Origin: an uncultured Actinomycetes bacterium
GTDB taxonomy: Bacteria; Actinomycetota; Actinomycetes; S36-B12; UBA10799
Length of the DNA: 64,000 bases
Reading direction: 5' to 3'
Assembly: GCA_946803585.1 (NCBI GenBank)
Contig: CAMPEQ010000011.1
Location: 248,001 to 312,000, forward strand
The position numbers and the translations under genes are program-made. The notes beneath the pieces are model-generated. The model searched no databases. It saw only the letters and a list, made by a program, of their open reading frames with translations, and had not been told where the DNA came from. Position 1 is the stretch's first letter. Every line of letters begins with the position of its first letter. Positions 55,802 to 64,000 of this stretch are shown one piece after another.

Positions 55802-57175
55802 ATGGCAAAGACTTCTACCCGCGAACGCGAGACGCATCGCTGTACCGAGTGCGGCTGGACCACCTTGAAGTGGGTCGGCCGATGCGGCGAGTGCCAAACC
55901 TGGGGAAGCGTCGCGGAGGTTGGCGCTCCGAGGGCTAAGTCCCTCGTTCCAGGCGCGGTAACGAGCCCGGCCGTCCCGATCAGTTCGGTCGACCTTCGAC
56001 AGGCGGTCGCAACACCTACCGGCCTAGGTGAGCTCGACCGCGTACTCGGTGGCGGAATAGTGGATGGTGCCGTCATTCTGCTCGCCGGCGAGCCAGGCGT
56101 CGGGAAGTCGACGCTCCTCCTTGAGGTCTGCTCCAAAACCGCCGAGCTTGGTCCCGTCTTGTACATCACCGGCGAGGAGTCCACCTCCCAGGTCAGGATG
56201 CGCGCCGAGCGAGTGAACGCGATCCACGACGAGCTCTACCTAGCAGCCGAGACCGACTTGGCAGCTGTGCTGACTCATATCGAGCAGGTGAAGCCCCGGC
56301 TGATCGTCGTCGATTCAATCCAGACGATCGCCGCAACCGATGCCGACGGTGCCCCTGGTGGAGTGGCGCAGGTTAAAGAGGTCGCTGGGGTGCTCATCCG
56401 AGTCGCCAAGACTCGGGGTATCGCAACGATCCTCGTTGGGCACGTGACAAAGGAGGGTGCGGTGGCCGGACCTCGGATGCTCGAGCACCTCGTCGACGTT
56501 GTCGTCAATATCGAAGGCGACCGGCATGCACGCCTGCGCCTAGTCCGTGCTCAAAAGAACCGGTTTGGGCCAGCCGATGAGGTCGGTTGTTTCGATCTGT
56601 CCGATGAGGGAATCCGAGAGCTCCCCGACCCAAGCGAGCTCTTCATCACCCGCCGATCAGCTCCGGTTTCAGGCACCGCGATCACGGTGGCGATGGAGGG
56701 AACACGACCGCTGGTCACAGAGGTACAGGCGCTGGTCGATCCGACGACTCCGGGCTCAGCCCGCCGGGCCACCAGCGGTCTTGATTCGGCCCGGGTGGCT
56801 ATGGTGCTTGCTGTCCTCGAGCGCCGAGCTGGGATCGGGCTGGCGACGCATGACACCTATACCGCAACGGTGGGTGGGGTGAAGGTCACCGAACCCGCCG
56901 CCGACCTCGCCATCGCGGTCGCCGTTGCCAGCGCCCTGAGCGACCTTCCCGTCCCTGCCGGAATCATCATCATCGGGGAAGTCGGCCTCGCGGGAGAAGT
57001 GCGCCGAGTCGCGGGGACCCCCAGGCGTCTCGCTGAGGCAGCGCGACTCGGGTTTACTCACGCGATCGTTTCTCGGGACCCGGGCGACATCCCCAAGGGC
57101 ATCAAGGTCTACGAGGCTCCGGATCTACGCGCAGCTATCGAAGCTGCCTTCCAGGTGCCTCGCAGCACGAACTAG
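55802..57175 (+). CDS. radA: DNA repair protein RadA
   Basis: This RecA-like ATPase with Lon-like C-terminus helps branch migration in recombination repair. It has 457 residues: a four-cysteine zinc finger (CTECGWTT..GRCGEC), Walker A at LLAGEPGVGKSTL, the RadA-specific KNRFG (QKNRFGPADEVG), and the Lon-protease-like domain in the last ~180 residues. ATG at 55802. In mycobacteria the next gene is disA; here the neighbour is a convergent membrane protein whose stop overlaps by four bases. Confidence 0.96.
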   Translation: MAKTSTRERETHRCTECGWTTLKWVGRCGECQTWGSVAEVGAPRAKSLVPGAVTSPAVPISSVDLRQAVATPTGLGELDRVLGGGIVDGAVILLAGEPGVGKSTLLLEVCSKTAELGPVLYITGEESTSQVRMRAERVNAIHDELYLAAETDLAAVLTHIEQVKPRLIVVDSIQTIAATDADGAPGGVAQVKEVAGVLIRVAKTRGIATILVGHVTKEGAVAGPRMLEHLVDVVVNIEGDRHARLRLVRAQKNRFGPADEVGCFDLSDEGIRELPDPSELFITRRSAPVSGTAITVAMEGTRPLVTEVQALVDPTTPGSARRATSGLDSARVAMVLAVLERRAGIGLATHDTYTATVGGVKVTEPAADLAIAVAVASALSDLPVPAGIIIIGEVGLAGEVRRVAGTPRRLAEAARLGFTHAIVSRDPGDIPKGIKVYEAPDLRAAIEAAFQVPRSTN

Positions 57176-57792
57176 CTGATGGTGAAGCTGACGGACTGGC
57201 TCTCAACTTGGTCGTTGATTCCAACCACGTCGTAGCTGCCCGGTTGTGCCGCTGGCTGACCCGATGGGCAGCCAGCCTGGCTGATCTTCTGGTCCCACGT
57301 TGCGTTTAGTTGGTAGGCGTCCCCAGGGTTGATTGACTTGATGTCATCTTGGCCTGCTGGCGCACAGTCATCGCTGGACCACACGCGCTCCGAGCCGCTC
57401 GTTACCAACACGGTGTTCGGCTTAGTACCAACGTTTCTGTCGCACGCTGAGTCCGAGATATTCTTGATCGACATCGTGAAGGTAATCGGTGATCCGGTGG
57501 GGAACGATGATCCCTTGTCGGTCTCGACGGTCACCTCAATATCGGAGTCGGCGCACTCGACTCCGGTCGTTGCGGTCTCCGACGGATTAGCTGTCGAGAC
57601 GCTTGAGGACGGGCTCGGCTCAGCCGACGTGGACTGCGAGGGTGCAGCGGTCGGGGTTGCGTCGGCACCACACGAGCGAAGCACAAGAAAGAGCACGATG
57701 AGCACGACTAGGACGCCAAGCCCAACGAGTAGGCGCCGCCGCCAATACGTACCTGGTTCTTCCGGTCCCACGGGGTTCACAACAGTGCTCAC
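57172..57792 (-). CDS. Single-pass membrane protein with extracytoplasmic beta domain (Rv3587c-like)
   Basis: The protein has 206 residues from GTG 57792: a short cytoplasmic end, one membrane helix (RLLVGLGVLVVLIVLFLVL), a Ser/Thr/Pro-rich linker of ~40 residues, then a ~110-residue extracytoplasmic domain with cysteines (VECADSD, DSACDRN, DDCAPAG, QAGCPSG) and repeated beta strands. The radA-adjacent position agrees with the mycobacterial conserved membrane protein next to disA. Function is unknown. The start is uncertain because no ribosome site is visible; the reading could begin up to 51 bases earlier. Confidence 0.65.
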   Translation of the reverse strand: MSTVVNPVGPEEPGTYWRRRLLVGLGVLVVLIVLFLVLRSCGADATPTAAPSQSTSAEPSPSSSVSTANPSETATTGVECADSDIEVTVETDKGSSFPTGSPITFTMSIKNISDSACDRNVGTKPNTVLVTSGSERVWSSDDCAPAGQDDIKSINPGDAYQLNATWDQKISQAGCPSGQPAAQPGSYDVVGINDQVESQSVSFTIS

Positions 57793-57899
57793 GGAGGGAA
57801 CGCTAACAAGTGATCGCCGTAACAGGGCAAACCGCACCCACAAAAGCGACGTGTTGTTCCCTTCGCGACTCCGATGATCTACTCACGGTTCGCGTACCG

Positions 57900-58355
57900 C
57901 TACTGACTGTTAGCCGGATCCTCGAGGTGGCTCTTCAGGCCCACGAGCAGGTCGGCCATTCCTCTTTGGTATCGGCCAGAGACGACCGCTGAGTCAAGTA
58001 GCCTTCCAACCAGCGCATACTTCAGCTTGTAGTCAGGTGAGACGCTAACCCGGGTTCCGGTCGTCGTCGACTCCAGAGTGAATCGAATATCCGCCGAGCG
58101 GAACGGCAGATTCGAATCATCGATCCGCATCGTTATGGCCTCGTTCTCCGTGAACTCCACGACGGATTCACGCAAGTAGTTCCGCCCACCAAGATCGCAG
58201 TAGCGCGTTGCTCCCAAGCCGGAACCTGACGTGCTCGTTGTTCGGGATTCCCTCACTCCTGGGTTCCAGTCTTGAATCGATCCGATATCCGCAAGCACTT
58301 GCCATACGCGCGATCTCGGGGCAGCAATCTCGATCGATTCAACAAATGTAGACAC
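57900..58355 (-). CDS. SRPBCC (START/polyketide cyclase-like) family protein
   Basis: This 151-residue protein matches the helix-grip fold: ESIEIAAPRSRVWQVLADIGSIQDWNPGV is the typical start, LGATRYCD the middle and a C-terminal helix follows (RYQRGMADLLVGLKSHLED). Such proteins bind lipids or polyketides in a hydrophobic pocket. The substrate is unknown. The GTG at 58355 gives a clean N-terminus; a GTG at 58376 is also in frame. It is divergent from mutY with 158 bases between starts. Confidence 0.75.
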   Translation of the reverse strand: MSTFVESIEIAAPRSRVWQVLADIGSIQDWNPGVRESRTTSTSGSGLGATRYCDLGGRNYLRESVVEFTENEAITMRIDDSNLPFRSADIRFTLESTTTGTRVSVSPDYKLKYALVGRLLDSAVVSGRYQRGMADLLVGLKSHLEDPANSQ

Positions 58356-58513
58356 ACCATGCGAACTCCAGGCCACGAAGTTCTATTCCCCTTGTAACGC
58401 TCTGTTGAGGTCTAATCCCGCCCAAGAAGAGATCCCGCAGCGAACTCAACCGACTGAGCTGCCACGAGCCCGTTGCGGGTCATTCCAACTTCGGCAGCGA
58501 TACTCATAGGGCT

Positions 58514-59407
58514 ATGGCCGGTGATGATCCTCGTGAGATGACAAGGTTCGAGATTCTCTCTTGGTATGCCCACAACGCCCGCGAACTGCCTTGGCGAACC
58601 GCTGATGTCACGCCTTGGGGAGTATTCGTCAGCGAGGTGATGTCGCAGCAAACTCCTGTTGCTCGGGTCGCTCCGGCTTGGGAAAAGTGGCTCGCGCGGT
58701 GGCCAACACCCTGCTCCCTCGCGGCCGCGACGCCAGCCGATGTCATCCGGGCTTGGGACAGGCTCGGGTATCCGCGTCGGGCCCTTCGACTTCGTGACGC
58801 TGCGATTGCGATGTGTGCGGATTTCGATGGACAGGTGCCCGAGGCCTACGACGATCTACTCACCCTACCGGGGGTCGGCGACTACACCGCGGCCTCAGTT
58901 GCGGCGTTCGCGTATCGACAACGCACGGTGGTGCTGGACACGAACGTCCGCCGGGTTCTTTGCCGTATCTACACCGGAGCCGAGCGCCCAACCAGTAGCA
59001 GCGCTACCAAAGCCGAACGGGCACTTGCTGATCAACTCGCTCCAGCGGATGGCCGAGAAGCTGCCGATTGGGCGGTTGCGAGCATGGAGTTCGGCTCGCT
59101 CGTTTGTACCGCGACATCGCCGTCGTGTTCCACTTGTCCGGTGAGCGGGAACTGCAACTGGTACCAATCTGGTCGACCACCCTCTACTAGTTCAGCGCGT
59201 AAGCAGCCGCGATTCGAAGGGACCGATCGACAAGTCCGTGGCAAGCTGCTGGCACTCCTACGCGAACGCGACCACAATGGCGCGACCTACAACGAGCTAC
59301 TTGAGTGCGGATCACACCCCGAACAGGCTGGGCGGTGTCTAGCGTCACTACGTGCTGATGGGCTAGTGGAACAACTCCCACAAAACCGCTATCGGCTCCC
59401 ACACTAG
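58514..59407 (+). CDS. mutY: A/G-specific adenine glycosylase
   Basis: It removes adenine mispaired with 8-oxoguanine. The 297 residues contain the Glu catalytic segment SEVMSQQTPVARV, the helix-hairpin-helix LPGVGDYTAASVAAFAY, catalytic Asp in VLDTNVRRVL, and the [4Fe-4S] cysteines in CTATSPSCSTCPVSGNC (C-x6-C-x2-C-x5-C). It lacks the C-terminal NUDIX-like domain of the E. coli enzyme, as is usual in actinobacteria, and ends in a ~70-residue winged-helix-like region. ATG at 58514; an ATG at 58538 is possible. Confidence 0.94.
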   Translation: MAGDDPREMTRFEILSWYAHNARELPWRTADVTPWGVFVSEVMSQQTPVARVAPAWEKWLARWPTPCSLAAATPADVIRAWDRLGYPRRALRLRDAAIAMCADFDGQVPEAYDDLLTLPGVGDYTAASVAAFAYRQRTVVLDTNVRRVLCRIYTGAERPTSSSATKAERALADQLAPADGREAADWAVASMEFGSLVCTATSPSCSTCPVSGNCNWYQSGRPPSTSSARKQPRFEGTDRQVRGKLLALLRERDHNGATYNELLECGSHPEQAGRCLASLRADGLVEQLPQNRYRLPH

Positions 59408-59610
59408 CTCTGACGAAGTCGACGTCACCTTCGCGAGAACCAGCAGATCACCGCGATGCCACCGGCATCGAATCTGGCTAGGATCTGCCATGCGCAGGCT
59501 TACCGGGCGGTTTGTTGATCATCGGACGGGTAACCAGCCCAGCTCTCGATTTCGGAAATCTAGGGCGTGCACATGAGGACCTACCCGGCACGTGACGATC
59601 AGGAGGCGCG

Positions 59611-60108
59611 ATGAAGTCCACGCCAACGGCCGCTAGCCCGCAGATCTCTTTCTGGCTGATGATCCTGACCTATATCGTCGGAGCATTGGGACTGTTTATT
59701 GGCTTCACGACGATTCAGCAGGATCCGCCATCCCTGGCTTTGGCGACATTGCTCGCGGTCGGAGTAGGCGGGATTCTCTCGTTCGTTCGACATGCTGTCT
59801 TCAATCGATCCGATGCTGCACGGATGGGTTGGGATCTAGGCCGGACCAATAACTTCCAGATCGAGGTAGGTATCGCCAACCTTGCTTGGGGCCTGCTTGC
59901 GGTCTTTACCGTTGTCTTCGGGTGGGGCCTCGCAGCGCAGGCCGCCGCGATCCTCGTATTCGGGTTCTACCTAACGTGCGTCACCGGATATCTCGTTGTG
60001 AGTTCCAGGGCAGGGCATACCCGTAAAGTCGGCGTAGTTCTGGCGATGGGCGCGTTCGGAGTCATGCTCATTGTTCTCGGCGTTATGGGAATGAACGCCG
60101 CTAGCTAG
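59611..60108 (+). CDS. Small integral membrane protein (DUF6790-like)
   Basis: The protein has 165 residues and four or five hydrophobic helices. The conserved stretch SFVRHAVFNRSDAARMGW followed by NNFQIEVGIANLAWG resembles the DUF6790 family as I recall it. No function is known. The ATG at 59611 follows AGGAGG at four bases. The 203-base gap before it, after mutY, holds nothing recognisable. A strong hairpin follows it. Confidence 0.7.
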   Translation: MKSTPTAASPQISFWLMILTYIVGALGLFIGFTTIQQDPPSLALATLLAVGVGGILSFVRHAVFNRSDAARMGWDLGRTNNFQIEVGIANLAWGLLAVFTVVFGWGLAAQAAAILVFGFYLTCVTGYLVVSSRAGHTRKVGVVLAMGAFGVMLIVLGVMGMNAAS

Positions 60109-60135
60109 TGCCTCAAGACACTAGGCCCCAGGACA

Positions 60136-60174
60136 CTAAGAAGCCCGCCACCGCTGAGGTGACGGGCTTCTTAG
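60136..60174. terminator. Bidirectional transcription terminator between DUF6790-like gene and clpC
   Basis: A perfect 12-base stem, CTAAGAAGCCCG pairing with CGGGCTTCTTAG (60136-60147 and 60163-60174), encloses a 15-base loop in which CACC and GGTG can pair further. The stem ends are A/T rich on both sides, so it can end transcripts from both directions. It lies 28 bases after the DUF6790-like stop and 31 bases after the clpC stop. Confidence 0.85.
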
Positions 60175-60204
60175 TTGAGAGGTCCTAAACGCGATCTGTG
60201 TCTA

Positions 60205-62709
60205 CTACTCAGATGGCTCGGCATCAGCTTCGACGGGTGGCGAATCAGGGAGCATCGGCTTCTCTTCACCCTTGAAGGTGAACTCCAATTCCTCACCGCT
60301 GCCCTTGACATCAACCAGAACGATCTCACCTGGCTTGACCTCACCGAACAGAATTCGCTCCGACAGCGCATCTTCGATGTCGCGCTGAATGGTGCGTCGC
60401 AACGGTCGCGCTCCGAGTACTGGATCGTAGCCGCGGTCAGCGAGTGCCTGTTTGGCCTCGGCCGTTAGCTCGATACCCATGTCCTTGTCCTTGAGGCGCT
60501 CGTCCAGCTTCGCGACCATCAGGTCGACAATGACGATGATCTCCGCCGGGGTGAGCTGGTGGAACACCACGATGTCATCGATCCGGTTGAGGAACTCTGG
60601 CCGGAAGTGCTGCTTCAACTCGTCGTTGACCTTGGCCTTCATCCGCTCGTAAGAGGTCTTCTGGTCATCGCCATTACCAAAGCCAAGACCTTGACCCTTA
60701 GAGATATCCCGGGTTCCGAGGTTCGTCGTCATGATGATGACGGTGTTCTTGAAGTCCACCACGCGGCCTTGGGAATCGGTTAAGCGACCGTCTTCCAAGA
60801 TCTGCAACAGGGAGTTGAAGATATCCGGGTGCGCCTTCTCAACCTCGTCGAAAAGGACCACCGAGAACGGCTTACGCCGCACCTTCTCCGTGAGTTGGCC
60901 GCCTTCTTCGTAGCCGACGTAGCCGGGAGGCGAACCAAACAATCGTGAGACCGTGTGCTTCTCACTGAACTCGCTCATATCGAGGGAGATCAGCGAATCT
61001 TCATCACCAAAGAGGAACTCCGCCAAGGTCTTTGACAGCTCGGTCTTACCGACCCCAGAAGGTCCGGCAAAGATAAAGGAGCCACCTGGACGCTTAGGAT
61101 CCTTGAGTCCAGCTCGGGTCCGACGGATCGCCTGGGAGAGAGCATGGATCGCCTGCTCCTGACCGATGACTCGACGGTGTAGCTCGTCTTCCATCTTCAA
61201 GAGACGCTGACTCTCCTCCTCCGTCAACTTAAAGACCGGGATACCGGTCGCGACCGCGAGCACCTCAGCGATGATCTCCTCATCTACCTCAGCGACGACA
61301 TCGAGGTCCCCGGCCTTCCACTCTTCTTCTCGAGTGGCCTTCTCAGCGATGAGGTTCTTCTCGTCATCGCGCAGGCTTGCGGCCTTCTCGAAGTCTTGGG
61401 AGTCGATTGCCGACTCCTTCTCGCGACGGACAGCAGCAATCCGGTCATCGAACTCGCGCAGGTCCGGCGGTGCGGTCATGCGACGGATCCGCAGACGTGC
61501 ACCGGCCTCATCAATGAGGTCGATGGCCTTATCCGGCAGGTAGCGGTCGTTGATGTAGCGGTCTGCGAACGTCGCGGCGCTCACGAGGGCCTGATCCGTG
61601 ATCGTGACCCGGTGGTGGTTCTCGTACCGGTCGCGCAGACCCTTGAGGATCTCGATCGTATGAGCGAGTGACGGTTCTTGTACCTGAATCGGCTGGAAGC
61701 GGCGCTCGAGCGCAGCGTCCTTCTCCACGTACTTGCGGTACTCGTCGAGAGTGGTCGCACCAATCGTCTGCAGCTCTCCACGCGCCAGCATCGGCTTGAG
61801 AATGCTGGCCGCATCAATGGCGCCCTCGGCCGCACCAGCGCCCACGAGGGTGTGCATCTCATCGATGAACACGATGATGTCACCGCGCGTGCGGATCTCC
61901 TTGAGGACCTTCTTGAGGCGCTCTTCGAAGTCTCCGCGGTAGCGGGAGCCTGCAACCAAGGCGCCCAAGTCCAGCGTGTAGAGCTGCTTATCCTTCAGCG
62001 TTTCTGGCACTTCATTGCGCACGATCATCTGTGCAAGACCCTCAACAACTGCGGTCTTTCCGACCCCTGGCTCACCAATCAGCACCGGGTTGTTCTTCGT
62101 CCGACGACTCAACACCTGCATGACGCGCTCTATCTCCGTCTCGCGCCCAATTACAGGGTCGAGTTTGGAATCGCGGGCCGCCTGCGTGAGGTTCTGTCCG
62201 AATTGGTCAAGGACCAACGATGTTGACGGGGTTCCCTCTTGTGGACCGCCAGCATTCGCTGGCTCCTTACCCTGGTATCCGCTGAGCAACTGGATGACCT
62301 GCTGACGAACTCGGTTGAGATCAGCGCCGAGCTTGACCAAAACCTGCGCCGCTACTCCTTCACCTTCCCTGATCAGCCCAAGCAGGATGTGCTCGGTACC
62401 GATGTAGTTGTGGCCGAGCTGTAGCGCCTCCCGCAATGACAACTCCAGGACCTTCTTGGCCCGAGGTGTGAAGGGGATATGTCCGCTTGGTGCTTGCTGG
62501 CCCTGCCCGATGATCTCCTCGACCTGATGGCGCACGGCCTCCAGGGAGATGTTGAGGCTCTCCAAAGACTTGGCGGCAACGCCCTCGCCCTCGTGGATGA
62601 GCCCGAGCAGGATGTGCTCAGTTCCGATGTAGTTGTGGTTGAGCATGCGGGCTTCTTCTTGCGCAAGCACGACAACCCGGCGGGCTCGGTCGGTAAATCT
62701 CTCGAACAT
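60205..62709 (-). CDS. clpC: ATP-dependent Clp protease ATP-binding subunit ClpC
   Basis: This AAA+ unfoldase feeds substrates to ClpP. It has 834 residues: a double N-domain (~1-150) binding adaptors, D1 AAA+ with Walker A GEPGVGKT (~212-219), a middle coiled region with a UVR-like stretch ([16 protein letters not shown]), D2 with GPSGVGKTE and the ClpP-docking GFGNG region, and a short acidic C-terminus. The start is ATG at 62709 ([10 protein letters not shown], the family start) with GGGAG five bases upstream; GTG at 62715 is the alternative. A ClgR-type operator lies about 195 bases upstream. Confidence 0.97.
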   Translation of the reverse strand: MFERFTDRARRVVVLAQEEARMLNHNYIGTEHILLGLIHEGEGVAAKSLESLNISLEAVRHQVEEIIGQGQQAPSGHIPFTPRAKKVLELSLREALQLGHNYIGTEHILLGLIREGEGVAAQVLVKLGADLNRVRQQVIQLLSGYQGKEPANAGGPQEGTPSTSLVLDQFGQNLTQAARDSKLDPVIGRETEIERVMQVLSRRTKNNPVLIGEPGVGKTAVVEGLAQMIVRNEVPETLKDKQLYTLDLGALVAGSRYRGDFEERLKKVLKEIRTRGDIIVFIDEMHTLVGAGAAEGAIDAASILKPMLARGELQTIGATTLDEYRKYVEKDAALERRFQPIQVQEPSLAHTIEILKGLRDRYENHHRVTITDQALVSAATFADRYINDRYLPDKAIDLIDEAGARLRIRRMTAPPDLREFDDRIAAVRREKESAIDSQDFEKAASLRDDEKNLIAEKATREEEWKAGDLDVVAEVDEEIIAEVLAVATGIPVFKLTEEESQRLLKMEDELHRRVIGQEQAIHALSQAIRRTRAGLKDPKRPGGSFIFAGPSGVGKTELSKTLAEFLFGDEDSLISLDMSEFSEKHTVSRLFGSPPGYVGYEEGGQLTEKVRRKPFSVVLFDEVEKAHPDIFNSLLQILEDGRLTDSQGRVVDFKNTVIIMTTNLGTRDISKGQGLGFGNGDDQKTSYERMKAKVNDELKQHFRPEFLNRIDDIVVFHQLTPAEIIVIVDLMVAKLDERLKDKDMGIELTAEAKQALADRGYDPVLGARPLRRTIQRDIEDALSERILFGEVKPGEIVLVDVKGSGEELEFTFKGEEKPMLPDSPPVEADAEPSE

Positions 62710-63033
62710 CGTCACTCCCTAGCTAGGTTGACCAACCGTACCTGCTGGCTCTGCCTTTTCGACTACCCATATCGCGATTACTCACTGGTTACATTGCAGA
62801 TAGCTAACGCGGTGGGCGGGTTTTTTGCGACTTCAACAAGCACTTTCTCTGGTTGTCTTTCCAACCGTCACGTCATCAGAAATGTTCCAGGAGCCTGTGG
62901 CAGTTCGCCCAGGGCGAAATACCGCGTCGCTACTAGTCCTGACGATATCCACGTCCGATTCCACCGGTGGCCGCTACCCACAGCGGGTGACCTTCGGGTA
63001 GCACTCCTTGAAGATCCGCGTCAGGATGGGGCC
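62710..63033. promoter_or_regulatory. Divergent clpC/pgm promoter region
   Basis: The 324 bases between the clpC and pgm starts hold no coding frame I can support. They contain the ClgR-type palindrome at 62902-62919 and a T-run (62820-62826) that is not preceded by a hairpin. Confidence 0.6.
62902..62919. promoter_or_regulatory. Probable ClgR operator upstream of clpC
   Basis: AGTTCGCCCAGGGCGAAA fits the corynebacterial/streptomycete ClgR consensus (WNNWCGCYNANRGCGWWS) at every defined position except the last. Its core is a 15-base palindrome, TTCGCCC-A-GGGCGAA. ClgR is known to activate clpC in actinobacteria. No clgR gene is in the window. Confidence 0.75.
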
Positions 63034-64000
63034 ATGGCAAATCACCCCCGGGCGGGCACCCCAGCGCTACCAGAAGATCTGACCGATGTTGCTCGACTCA
63101 TTACGAGCTACTACGCGCTTCATCCCGACGTGTCGATTCCGGAACAACAGGTAGCTTTCGGCACCTCCGGGCACCGTGGCAGCTCACTAAATAGCGCCTT
63201 CAACGACGACCACATTGCGGCGACAACGCAGGCGATCGTGGAGTACCGAACCCAACATGGAATAGACGGGCCCCTCTTCATGGGAATGGATACCCATGCG
63301 TTGAGCGAACCGGCCTACGTCACTGCCCTCGAGGTGCTTGCCGCCAATGGCGTCCAGGTACGCCTTGATCCAGGTGACTCCTTTACGCCCACCCCAGCAA
63401 TCAGCCACGCCATCCTTGTCTACAACAATTCCGGCCAGCCCGGTCAGGCCGACGGAATCGTGATCACGCCATCACACAACCCGCCCTACGACGGGGGATT
63501 CAAATACAACCCGCCCAACGGCGGCCCGGCCGATACCGACATCACCAAGTGGGTACAGGACCGCGCGAACGAGATCGTGGCAAGTGGGCTGAGCGCAGTG
63601 AAGCGCACGACGTGGGCGAAGGCCCGAACAGCGGATACGACTCAGAACTACGACTTCCTAGAAACCTACATCGACGATCTGCCTAACGTTCTCAACTTGG
63701 ATGCCGTCCGTGATGCCGGAATCCGTATCGGTGCCGATCCACTCGGAGGTGCCAGCGTCAACTACTGGGGCGCGATCGCCGAGCGTCTCGACATTGACTT
63801 GACTGTCGTCAACCCGGCTGTCGATCGCCAGTTCGGCTTCATGACGTTGGACTGGGACGGCAAGATCCGGATGGACTGTTCGAGTCCGAACTCAATGGCC
63901 TCGCTGATCGCAAATAAGGACAAGTTCCACATCTCGACCGGAAACGACGCCGACTCCGACCGCCACGGGATCATCACCCCCGACGGTGGGTTGATGAATC
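63034..64000 (+). CDS. pgm: Phosphoglucomutase, alpha-D-glucose specific (partial, C-terminus beyond right edge)
   Basis: It interconverts glucose-1-phosphate and glucose-6-phosphate. The first 322 residues of an expected ~545 are present. The N-terminus has VAFGTSGHRGSSLN (phosphate/metal contact), the catalytic serine is in TPSHNPPYDGGFKYN, and the metal-binding loop STGNDADSDRHG is near the right edge. The long Pgm form (not the phosphoglucosamine or phosphomannomutase form) is indicated by the IRIGADPLGGASVNYW segment. ATG at 63034 has AGGA seven bases upstream. It is divergent from clpC. Confidence 0.96.
   Translation, partial: MANHPRAGTPALPEDLTDVARLITSYYALHPDVSIPEQQVAFGTSGHRGSSLNSAFNDDHIAATTQAIVEYRTQHGIDGPLFMGMDTHALSEPAYVTALEVLAANGVQVRLDPGDSFTPTPAISHAILVYNNSGQPGQADGIVITPSHNPPYDGGFKYNPPNGGPADTDITKWVQDRANEIVASGLSAVKRTTWAKARTADTTQNYDFLETYIDDLPNVLNLDAVRDAGIRIGADPLGGASVNYWGAIAERLDIDLTVVNPAVDRQFGFMTLDWDGKIRMDCSSPNSMASLIANKDKFHISTGNDADSDRHGIITPDGGLMN

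Noticed and set aside
62795-62808. Second ClgR-like sequence TGCAGATAGCTAAC.
   Set aside because: At least three mismatches from the consensus and not palindromic; the site at 62902 is far better.
62810-62830. T-run after a G-rich stretch, terminator-like.
   Set aside because: No complementary C-rich arm upstream, and no gene on that strand ends before it.
1-64000. CRISPR arrays, tRNA or rRNA genes, prophage, toxin-antitoxin or defence systems.
   Set aside because: None were seen on reading both strands; the genes are almost all housekeeping or conserved actinobacterial unknowns.

Overview
The window is a stretch of chromosome from an actinobacterium. The evidence is gene content and order rather than any marker gene: rex-hemA-hemC-hemD, a complete-looking menaquinone cluster, an actinobacterial-type ribosomal protein bS22, a Ddn-type F420 reductase, a GTG-rich start usage and many 1-4 base gene overlaps. 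Base composition is moderately G+C rich. No rRNA, tRNA, CRISPR array, IS element or phage gene was seen. Species cannot be named from the sequence.

Layout. 1-5872 (minus): nuoG(partial)-F-E-D-C-B-A, the peripheral half of complex I, with a likely Rex operator upstream of nuoA. 6129-7686 (minus): DUF4235 protein, a small membrane protein and a zinc metallopeptidase. 7760-18690: menaquinone synthesis (menG, menF, menD, menC, menB, menE, menA), interrupted by a secreted beta-propeller protein and a secreted GH3 hydrolase. 18679-20068: small membrane proteins and a VOC protein. 20129-26420 (minus): hemL, a histidine phosphatase and the System II cytochrome c maturation genes resA-ccdA-resB-ccsB. 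26563-28851 (plus): a lipoprotein and a large secreted protein of unknown function. 28848-34711 (minus): rex-hemA-hemC-hemD-hemB. 34913-37056 (plus): F420 reductase and a DUF222/HNH protein. 37088-44739: glutaredoxin-like protein, acyl-CoA ligase, HAD phosphatase, PlsC, epimerase, bS22, AcuC, ProC. 44748-50839 (minus): proline dehydrogenase, TetR regulator, TIM-barrel protein, P-type ATPase, Ppx. 50871-55687: conserved unknowns, a three-gene metallophosphoesterase operon and a sigma factor-like protein. 55802-64000: radA, membrane protein, SRPBCC protein, mutY, DUF6790-like protein, clpC, and pgm (partial, running off the right edge).

How it fits together. The centre is an electron-transport toolkit: NADH dehydrogenase feeds menaquinone; haem synthesis and cytochrome c maturation supply the downstream cytochromes; Rex, sensing NADH/NAD+, sits at the head of the haem operon and has a near-perfect operator in front of nuo. 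From menG to ppx (about 42 kb) the conserved genes run in the reverse of the order I remember for Mycobacterium tuberculosis Rv0496-Rv0558, and radA-mutY-clpC follow the Rv3585-Rv3596c order. Genes that do not belong to that backbone (beta-propeller, GH3, secreted pair, F420 reductase/DUF222) therefore stand out as lineage-specific insertions, and some expected genes (disA, menH, a BldC-like regulator) are absent from their usual slots. A near-consensus ClgR box lies between clpC and pgm.
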